From assembly GCA_030789695.1 (NCBI GenBank), contig CM061139.1, positions 202,713,641 to 202,777,640 of the forward strand: a DNA stretch of 64,000 nucleotides, read 5' to 3'. The notes beneath the pieces are model-generated. The model was not told the DNA's origin. It saw nothing but the letters and a program-made list of their open reading frames with translations, and did not search any database. Position numbers and translations under genes: made by a program. The DNA comes from Scilla litardierei (taxonomy: Eukaryota > Streptophyta > Magnoliopsida > Asparagales > Asparagaceae). Shown here in pieces: positions 57,201 to 64,000 of this stretch (the stretch's first letter is position 1; each line of letters starts with the position of its first letter).

Positions 57201-60200
57201 TCGGACCCCTGGAGGCATCCACGGAGACCGGTGCCCCCTGTCGCGGAGAATAACCGACGCGCGGGTCCCCTCTCGATTCAAGATCCCGACGCTGGGGAAA
57301 TACGATAGGAGATCCAGGGAACCATGTGATGGACTACGAGGGGGACATGTCCTTCCAAGGAGCCGATGATACCCTGCTCTGCAGGGGCTTTTATTCGACC
57401 CTCAGGGGAGCAGCAAGAACTTGGTACCGCAGCCTGCCCAGTCGCTCCATTGACAGCTTCGAGGAACTCACCCAGCTGTTCTGCAAACAGTTCATGGCAG
57501 GGCGACAGGTAATGCCTGATGCTGAACATTTGTTTAACATAGTGCAGGGCCCGACCGAGCCGCTCCGACAATTTATGCGCCGCTTTAACGCTGAGCGGCT
57601 GAACGTAAACAGCCCTCCCGACATCGTTGTCCAAACGGCCCTAAAGAAAGGGCTGCGTCATAGAGGCTTGAAGAAATCTCTGCACAATGATCCCCCGAAA
57701 GATCTCGCTGGGATCATGGCGAGGGCCGAGCGCTTCATGTTGACCGAGGAGACCTTGGCCATCGAGGCAGGAAAGGCCAGACGAGGGACCAAGCGCGGCG
57801 ATAGTGAGCGCCGCATCCCCGAAGGGTACCGGACAGAAAAGAGGGCGAGAAACAAGCAGCGGAGGGAGGATACGAGAGACGCCACCCCGGACGTCGTCCT
57901 CACTCAAGTGCAGAAGGAAGAGCGCGCTGATCGTCCCCCGCCGAAGACAAAAAGAGGGGGGAAAATGGGGAAAAGTATTGCCAGTACCACAAAGACAACG
58001 GCCACGATACTGAAGACTGCTGGCACCTAAAGAAGGACATCGAGAAGTTGATGAGCCGAGGGCACGCAAGGAACTTTACCGATGACCCGGCCCACGGAGA
58101 AGGAACATCCAAGCAGCCGGACAAAGGAAAGAAGGTCAACGCCGTCCAAGGACCCCTCCGCATCATGGAGTGAGCAGGCGAGACCCCCCAGTCACCGCCT
58201 AGTCGGGAGGAGATTATCTAGGTTCACATCCCCCGCCTTGCTTTATTTCTTTTTCCTCCAAATGTACTAGTCCAATAGGACCTTTAAGAGTACAAATGCA
58301 CTCCTTTTTCCTTTTCTTCATCTCCGACGGAGTCAACATTTTGCTAAGGCTGCATAAGAGTGAAGACTGCCACCTCACCGGACGGGGGGTCAATCAAAAC
58401 TAGTCCTAAGCCGAGGAGCTTCACCCTCGTTGACCGACTCCGACGCTCGTAAGTCTGGGGGCAATTCCCCCAGCCAGCGCAGACGCCGACCGGTCCTGAG
58501 CCGAGGAGCTTCACCCTCGCTGACCGACTCCGACGCTCGTAAGTCTGGGGGCAATTCCCCCAGCCAGCGCAGACGCCGACCGGTCCTAAGCCGAGTAGCT
58601 TCACCCTCGCTGACCGACTCCATCGCTCGTAAGTCTGGGGGCAATTCCCCCAGCCAGCGCAGACGCCGACCGGTCCTAAGCCGAGGAGCTTCACCCTTGC
58701 TGACCGACTCCATCGCTCGTAAGTCTGGGGGAAATTCCCACAGCCAGCGCCGACGCCGACCGGTCCTAAGCCGAGGAGCTTCACCCTCGCTGACCGACTC
58801 CATCGCTCGTAAGTCTTGGGGAAATTCCCCCAGCCAGCGCCGACGCCGACCGGTCCTAAGCCGAGGAGCTTCACCCTCGCTGACCGACACCATCGCTCAT
58901 AAGTCTGGGGGCAATTCCCCCAGCCAGCGCAGACGCCAACTGGTCCTAAGCCGAGAGACTTCTCTCTCGCTGACCTACTCCATTGCTCATAAGACTGAGA
59001 GCGACCCCCGCAGCCAAGCGAAGACGGTTAGACCGACTCCATTGTTTATAGGACTGGGGGCAACCCCCCAGCCAATAAGGACATCAACCGACTTGTCCAC
59101 TCGAGGGACTAGGGGCGACCTCCCGGAGGAAGGAGGCGAGCGACCACCATCAGCAGAGGAGCCGAAGTCGCAGCAACAAAGCAAAATGCGCGGAAAATTC
59201 AAGTAGGTCAATTTCATTTCCAACAGTTAACCGAGGTACAAAAGTGTGTCTTTTTACAGGAAATCGAAGTGGAGGAACCTCCTTACAAATAATTCACTCT
59301 CGACGAACAACAAAATTCGTCACCCACGAAAACTAAGGTGACGCCGGCAGAGCAAAACTTGTCGACCAAGAACACAAAATTGCTGGCTTAAATGAACATC
59401 CTTGCAATCAGCAATTGTTTGCCCTGAAGCAGAGAGCCGGTAAAGATGCCAATGGAGATTGCGAGGTCAGGGATCCATTTCAAATAGGCTGGGCCAAAGC
59501 GAAGCGGATGCTGAAAAATTTGAGGATAAAAACAAGGATGACAGGCCGGGAAGGACGACCTAGGGGACCCGGGTTCGGGAGGACGCATCCTCGGGCGCCT
59601 CGTCCTGCTCGGAGCGAGGGGGATCGGCAGGCGGAAGGGCTTGCAAGACGCGCTCTGCACAATCCCGGAAGGAGGACTGAACGACTTCGACGATCCGGGG
59701 GCCGATAAGGTCTTCATACTTACCGAAGGCCTCCCTAAGGACCTCGAAGATCCTCTCCCCCAGAGTCCCGACGACGCCCCTCTCCACCTCATCCGCGAAC
59801 CGCGCCACCTGACGCCGATCCGACAGTTCCCTCTGGAACTCCTCCCTCTCCAAGCGGAACGACTCCGCCGCTTCCCCGGCCGACCGCCGAGCGTCCTCCA
59901 ACTCCCCCTGGAGATCGGCCGCTCGTCCCTCTAGCTCGGCCACCCGGAGCTTGAGTTGTCGAGACTCCATCTGGGCCGCCAGCGCAGCTACCTCCGCCGC
60001 CCCAGCCCGCTCGTGGTCCTTTGCAGAGGACTCCTCCAGCTCCCTCAAACGGACAGCTCGACGCTGCGACTCGACAGCGAGTGTTGAACCCTGAACGACA
60101 ATACATGAGCCAAGAAGAAAGCGAAGGAAAGAAAGGGACAGCGGGATAGCCAGACCTGCTGAAGGGTCCAGACCAAGATGTCCGACACCTTGTCGGCGGG

Positions 60201-63200
60201 GGCCCTCTCGAGGAGACCACGGTCCCAGGGGAGGACGGAGCCCTCGGCCAACTGCTGAGCCAGGGCTCGGTCGACAAACACCGAGTCCCCGGGGGTGACC
60301 TCGAGGGAGGCCGAGCAGCTCGCCAACAGGGCACCGATTCCCGATAATGGAGGCAGGGCCGCTGCGACGGGGGTGGTCGTCAGGGTCACTGGAAGATCCT
60401 CGGCGGCCACCGCCGGGGGCACGGAGCGCACCGGACTGGGGGGATCCGCGCCTTCCTTCCTCCTCTTCCCTCCGCGAGGCTCGGTAGGCGCCGAAGGGGA
60501 GCGCTTCCGCCTCGTGCCGCCTCCACCCTCGGAGACAGGAGGGGGCGCGCCAGACGCAAGAGGAGCTGCACCGGACCCATCATCACCCCCACCACTTGGG
60601 CCGGTGGGACGGATCCGGCTCTTGCGACCTCCTGGGGAGGGGACTACCAGAAGTAGAGACGGGAGGCGCGACCGCCACCTTGCCCACGATGGGCTCGGCT
60701 CGGCGCACCTCCTCCTCGACGGTCCGCCGAGGCGCCCTTCCCGAGGTGCTGCCTCGGCTCCGAGCGGCTCCACGCCGAATCAGCTCATCGACGTTGCGGG
60801 TGAACTCGCGACCAGCCATTCCTGCAAGCGAAACCGAAATCAGGGTAAGCCACGGGGCAATCCAGGACTAAAAAAGCAACCTACCCGGAGACCACAAGAC
60901 GGCCTTCAGGAGTAGGTCATCCAGCAAAGGCCAGATAGACTTCGCCTCCAAGGGGAGGGCCGACAGCAGCGCGACAGCCGCCTGATCAGCCTCGGAGAGG
61001 GTTAGCGTTCGGCGAGGCCGACCTGACCCACCCCAACCTGTCAAAATCTGAGCATCCTCAAGGAAGACTACGAAGACATAACCCGAGCTCCAATCCCCCG
61101 CCCAGTGGGGTAGCCCGATCAGGCATTCCCTCCCCGCGCGGGCTCGGAGGTGCAGCCATGACCCTAGACCGACCGTCTGGATCTGATAAAAATAGAAGAG
61201 GGGGAGAGATGGCTCCAGACCGCGAGTGCAGCAGAGCATCACAAAGCCTGTCAGAACCGCAACCGAACAGGGGGTAAACTGGCAAAGGGACACCATGAGG
61301 TACTACAAGACTTGGATAAAGAAGGGATTGAGCGGGAAACGAAGACCCAGACGGAACATCTCGACGTAAACGCCGACTTCGTTGCTCCTCGGAAGACAGA
61401 TCCGCTCGTCGATGAAAGGGACTCGAACATCATACGGGTGACAGAGGTACCTTCCCCGAATCTCCGCAGCCGCCAGAAAAGGAGTCCTCGACGGCGTTCT
61501 GAGGATAACCGGAGGTACATTAAGCCGCGCGGCAACCGACGTCACATCATCGCCAGCATAGTCTGCGAAGAGCTTCCCCTTCCCTTGGTCTCGGAGGGAA
61601 CGGCTCCCCGAGGAGGAACCGGATCCCACAGATCGGGGCCGGCCACGCCTGGACTCAGGAGGATCCCTCGCCCCTTGGCCAGAGCCACCTATCCTAAGAG
61701 CAGCCATAATATGAGGATGGGAAAGGAGTTACCTTTTTGTTTATTTGGAGAAGACAAGAGAACGAAGGCGGCGGAAGGCTCCGAGTTTGTGGAAAGCCCG
61801 GAACAGAGAGAAGAGCGAGGAAGAAGTTGGGATCAAAGCAGCCGGTGCACTTATATACAAGACCCAGGGGCGAATTCAAAACGCCTGACAGGAACGCGTG
61901 GCAAGCCTCAAAGAGCCGGCGGCGTTTCGAAATCGGCGCCAAAGGAAGTCCTATCGATCCGCCTCATCATGACCTTCATTTATGACCGCGCCTCGACTGA
62001 CGCGCCAATCGGAACCCCAGGAGTCACATCGGTCGAACCGAACCGGCCAAGGCCGATCGGCCCCACCGATGGGGGCAATTGATACGTCTATTTTGCGGAG
62101 GCCCAACAGCATGGGCCCAAAGGCACAGCCTACAACGCGAAATCGTGGGGGTCCAAGCCCACCCAACGAAGCACATGAGAGGACCCCGAACATCGATCCG
62201 ACCCGACCCCGAAAACGTGTGAGTCACTCGCCCACTCCGGCGATAACCGTTCCCCCAGGCCCGCTGCCACTTAATGGCCGTTATGGGGAGGTGCTGGCAT
62301 GGCACGGGGAGCGGCGATGGGGAGGCGGATTGAGGGGGCACGATTGGGGGCGGACGAAGGACGTGAGTCATGGGTGGTCGCGACGAGAGGCCTATAAAAG
62401 GACTAGGAGGACGACTGAACAAAGGACCGCATCTCAGGTAACAAAACCTAAAGTACTCCATCAACGACCTAGTTCCCCCACTTCATCTCCTTCCCCCCGC
62501 TCGCGCCGGAGGACGTCGTTCCGATCTCCTCTCGAGTCGAACCGTCCCCGCCGAGCCTCCTCTTTCAGACTATCATCTGACTTAGGCATCGGAGGGGATT
62601 TGGCCGGAATCAAGGTCCGGCCTCCCTGACGAGTGTTCTCGTCTGTTCAGGAAGACGTTAGATCCAAGTGCCGAAGCTTCCCCTCGACGCCAGGAGAGAC
62701 CGAGGCCGAGCGCATCCATCCGAGCCGAGGCTTCCCCTTAGCTCCACGCCGGCCGCGCATCAAGCGAGACGACGAGGCTACCCCCCGTCGTCCGACCGAC
62801 CGAGGCCGAGCGCACGCATCCGAGCCGAGGCTTCCCCTCAGCTCCGCGTCGGTCGCGCGTCAAGCCAATGCGCCGAGGCTTCCCCTCGTCGTCCGACCGT
62901 CCGAGGCCGAGCACCTCACACCGGGCCGAGGCTTCCCCTCAGCCCCCCAGAGGCCGAGGATCCAGACCCGGCCCAGCTGACGTGCTCTGCGTCGACTACA
63001 TCTTCGATTCGCGTCGCGTCTACACACGCTCGACGCACCCGAGGGACCCTAATCGGCCCCTTGACCACGTTGACCGGGCAGTCCACGGTCAACGATACTG
63101 TAGTGAGAAAACACTCTGAAACAATACCATAATGACAAATTCCATTGAGTTAGTCTATCCAAAGATTGGCCTCATGGTTATAGTCGTATACAAATACAAT

Positions 63201-63799
63201 CTATCAGATTATGCAAATCAATGTCAAATTTTGATGGATTGCCAGCTTCAACATTTGTTCTCCTTTTTTCTGCAACTGAAGGTCTTGTTGCGCATAATGA
63301 ACTTGCGAAGATATCATGGACGTGTTCAATTTGTGCCTGCTCCTGGGTATGAAGCATTTGGTGAGCCATTCCCACACAAAAGTGATTGCAAGGCAGTTGC
63401 AGCGATCTCAAAACATGATCAAGGAAATGGTGCCCCAGAAGGTGGTTACCAAGGTCCTTCAATTTGTTCCGATAGTTTGGAATGGAGGTGTCTAGATGGT
63501 CCATTTGTCTCAGTTTGGCTTAACAATGTGCCATGGTCGGGTGAGGACATAATGCCCGCACCTGAAGCAAAGGTTGGTTTTTTGGGTCACTATTTACAAT
63601 ATCTTTCAACATTATCTTTTTCAAACAACTAATGGGTTGCATGAAAATTCATAGCATTTCTTTGAATTTCTTGCAGTTCTCAGATGGTTACCTTGATGTG
63701 GTTATAACCAAGGACTGTTCGAAATCAGCAATGCTAGCATTGATGCTGAAGATGGCTGATGGAACCCACGTCAAATCACCATATGTTATGTATCTAAAG
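48278..63799 (+). CDS. SPHK: Sphingosine kinase (5' nine exons; continues past the window)
   Basis: Phosphorylates sphingoid long-chain bases with ATP to the 1-phosphates, signals in plant abscisic acid and guard-cell responses. Exons: 48278-48620, 49279-49401, 49550-49650, 51264-51336, 54322-54408, 54494-54571, 54717-54787, 63282-63572, 63677-63799. All junctions are GT-AG and in phase, giving 430 codons; plant members are about 480-490, so the last exon(s) lie beyond the edge. Motifs: NPFGGKK (125-131), the nucleotide-binding SGDGVLVE (182-189), MPLGIIPAGTGNGMAKSLLD (206-225), GHKRSLDV, DVDIESEKYRWMGSARLDFY, VPAPGYEAFGEP, DGPFVSVWL and SDGYLDVVI, in the order of the diacylglycerol kinase-type catalytic fold. 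No stop interrupts the exons. Intron 7 (8494 bp) contains the LTR element 55444-63123; without it the intron would be about 0.8 kb. Intron 4 holds an older LTR fragment. Confidence 0.95.
51337..52679. other. Start of sphingosine kinase intron 4
   Basis: AT-rich intronic sequence without recognised exons. Open frames at 51787-52138 carry no domain. Confidence 0.5.
52680..53560 (+). mobile_element. Decayed LTR-retrotransposon fragment in intron 4
   Basis: 52820-52970 reads, with stops, as a Glu/Pro/Leu-rich repeat (words like LEPELE and LESYLDSD). 53200-53245 looks like an internal 3' end, and TGTTAGGATTTAATTAGG (53246 on) to about 53540 resembles an LTR, with 'tatataggcatgtgaacttg' and 'gtcaatgagaatgaag'. 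No second LTR or duplication was found; family unclear. Confidence 0.4.
55444..56489 (+). repeat. 5' LTR (1046 bp)
   Basis: Begins TGATACGTCTATTTTGC, ends ACTCTGAAACA. A TATA box (TATAAAAG, 55758-55765) marks the likely promoter. Downstream, GCCGAGGCTTCCCCTC and close variants recur about six times between 56036 and 56310, in diverged units of roughly 50-60 bp with 'gaccgaggccgagc' words. Confidence 0.92.
56492..56509 (+). promoter_or_regulatory. Primer-binding site
   Basis: TGGCGCCGTCTGTGGAAA begins 2 nt after the 5' LTR. TGGCGCCGT-type primer sites are common in plant non-chromovirus gypsy elements; the exact tRNA was not determined. Confidence 0.75.
56545..58171 (+). pseudogene. gag: gag remnant with two frameshifts
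   Basis: From ATG 56545 (MARACNGKRRMPPIPEEG) the frame encodes a Ser/Arg-rich N-terminal region. Near 57300-57312 the frame shifts, and the gag core continues with NHVMDYEGDMSFQGADD, CRGFYSTLRGAARTWYRSLP and FEELTQLFCKQF (retrotransposon gag, PF03732 type). Near 57957-57966, in an A/G run, it shifts again to a zinc-knuckle-like CQYHKDNGHDTEDC followed by HLKKDIEKLMSRGHARNFT, ending at TGA 58171. Protease and the rest of pol do not follow. The antisense open frames over this stretch are not genes. Confidence 0.85.
58172..58410. other. Noncoding linker of the LTR element
   Basis: T/C-rich sequence between the gag remnant and the tandem array; the position where pol would begin holds nothing recognisable. 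Confidence 0.5.
58411..59070. repeat. 90-bp tandem repeat array, about 6-7 copies
   Basis: Units starting CCGAGGAGCTTCACCCTCG begin at 58411, 58501, 58591, 58681, 58771 and 58861; a diverged unit starts at 58951 and a decayed remnant follows to about 59070. Each carries 'aagtctgggggcaattccccc' with the palindrome GGGGCAATTCCCC and ends 'gacgccgaccggtcctaag'. The period is exactly 90 bp, a multiple of three, so frames stay open on both strands without implying a protein. Confidence 0.95.
59071..59559. other. Linker between tandem array and antisense gene 3' end
   Basis: No supported coding feature. Probably holds the 3' UTR of the antisense gene. Confidence 0.4.
59560..61707 (-). pseudogene. 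Antisense spliced gene of the 'putative gypsy type transposon' kind
   Basis: Starts MAALRIGGSG at 61707. First exon (61707-60885) reads through FADYAGDDVTS, RVPFIDERICLPRSNEVGVY and LGLRFPLNPFFIQVL, meets an in-frame TAG at 61305-61303, and resumes in the same frame with FVMLCCTRGLEPSLPLFYFY, the region resembling the PF04195 family. Donor CCGG|GTAGG (60884) and acceptor TTGCAG join in phase to 60821 on (MAGREFTRNVDELIRRG). A frameshift lies about 60600-60640. A second intron (60155-60091, 65 nt) joins LVWTLQQ to GSTLAVESQRR, followed by a coiled-coil-like stretch (ELEESSAKDHERAGA) to the stop near 59560. Function unknown; such genes are carried antisense by several plant gypsy elements. Two lesions suggest this copy is inactive. 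Confidence 0.72.
61850..61858 (-). promoter_or_regulatory. TATA box of the antisense gene
   Basis: On the minus strand TGTATATAAGTGC lies about 145 bp before the antisense ATG at 61707, at a normal distance for a plant promoter with a 100-bp leader. It is independent of the LTR promoter. Confidence 0.55.
62068..62079 (+). promoter_or_regulatory. Polypurine tract before the 3' LTR
   Basis: GATGGGGGCAAT directly precedes the LTR start TGATACG at 62080. Confidence 0.6.
62080..63123 (+). repeat. 3' LTR (1044 bp)
   Basis: Matches 55444-56489 with about 20 substitutions and a few 1-nt indels. TATA box copy at 62393-62400. Ends ACTCTGAAACA, followed by atacc. Confidence 0.92.
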
Positions 63800-64000
63800 G
63801 TTTGTTGGTTTCAATTAAGCAAATCCAGTTACCAATAGCTCTTCGCAAGTAGTGGTCATCTCGTGGTTCTTAAAATAGAAAAACCCATCCATGTATGCTT
63901 GGTAGCATCTTAGCTGTGAGTATCCAAGAGTGCTTTTCGTACTTAACTAATTGCGGTCACGGTTATAAAAAATTAGGACAATACGAATGAGGGGATTCAT
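63800..64000 (+). other. Sphingosine kinase intron 9, cut by the window edge
   Basis: Starts with donor GTTTGTTGG after ATGTATCTAAAG. The next exon is not in the window. Confidence 0.8.

Larger units (their letters stand above)
55444..63123 (+). mobile_element. Non-autonomous LTR retrotransposon with antisense gene, in SPHK intron 7
   Basis: 7.68 kb. LTRs 55444-56489 and 62080-63123 have TG...CA ends; flanking 5-mers gtacc (55439-55443) and atacc (63124-63128) form a duplication with one change. By eye about 20 LTR differences, roughly 2%. Contents in order: primer site, gag remnants (plus), noncoding, a 90-bp tandem array, and a spliced antisense gene. No protease, reverse transcriptase or integrase is present, so it would need a helper element. 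gag-type and antisense-gene composition point to the non-chromovirus Tat-like gypsy group (inference). It lies in the same orientation as SPHK and both splice sites of the intron are outside it. Confidence 0.92.

Noticed and set aside
56662..58166. Antisense ORFs opposite gag
   Set aside because: Shadow frames of GC-rich gag sequence; the sense strand carries the recognisable gag core and zinc knuckle.
58411..59070. CRISPR-like direct repeat array
   Set aside because: Units are contiguous 90-bp tandem copies without unique spacers, in a plant retroelement.
58344..59206. Repetitive 167-258-residue ORFs on both strands
   Set aside because: Produced by the 90-bp tandem repeat, whose period is a multiple of three.

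Overview
The window is plant nuclear DNA, almost certainly from a flowering plant. It has two intron-bearing genes with GT-AG introns, a plant-type sphingosine kinase, Ty3/gypsy, Copia and L1-type retroelements, and Mutator- and hAT-like miniature elements. I cannot tell monocot from dicot. No rRNA, tRNA or CRISPR array was seen. Most of the sequence is nested mobile-element DNA.

Layout. (1) 1-5690: AT-rich DNA with a hairpin-tipped miniature element, a Mutator-type MITE (perfect 9-bp target duplication) and an L1-type RNase H fragment. (2) 5696-15327: a second copy of that MITE family, filled with GGA-rich sequence and split by an 8.67-kb LTR element (LTRs ~3.08 kb, perfect duplication ggagg) that has no readable gag or pol. 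(3) 15366-15535: a near-perfect 170-bp inverted repeat just upstream of gene 1. (4) 15818-24672: gene 1, a 100-residue lysine-rich protein in three exons; its 8.4-kb second intron holds a decayed Copia element. (5) 25421-26880: a short LTR with an initiator-Met-type primer site joined directly to a broken gypsy integrase/chromodomain. (6) 30644-40512: a very young gypsy chromovirus on the minus strand (LTRs 2.56 kb, perfect duplication atatc) with an intact 1112-codon pol but a broken gag. (7) 40513-48080: inverted-repeat elements, including a second 9-bp-duplication MITE and a family of palindromic units. (8) 48278 to the right edge: gene 2, a sphingosine kinase with nine exons in the window (430 codons, continuing past the edge). 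Its seventh intron carries a 7.68-kb non-autonomous LTR element (55444-63123) with gag remnants, no pol, a 90-bp tandem array, and an antisense spliced gene of the 'putative gypsy type transposon' (PF04195-like) kind with its own TATA box.

The elements at 6062-14729 and 30644-40512 share the start of the LTR, an 18-nt post-LTR sequence at the primer-site position, and a palindrome just before the 3' LTR. I infer that the first is a non-autonomous relative of the second. The most interesting items are the antisense gene, the shared unusual primer-site-like sequence, the long hairpin in the gene 1 promoter, and the two sets of miniature elements with self-palindromic ends.
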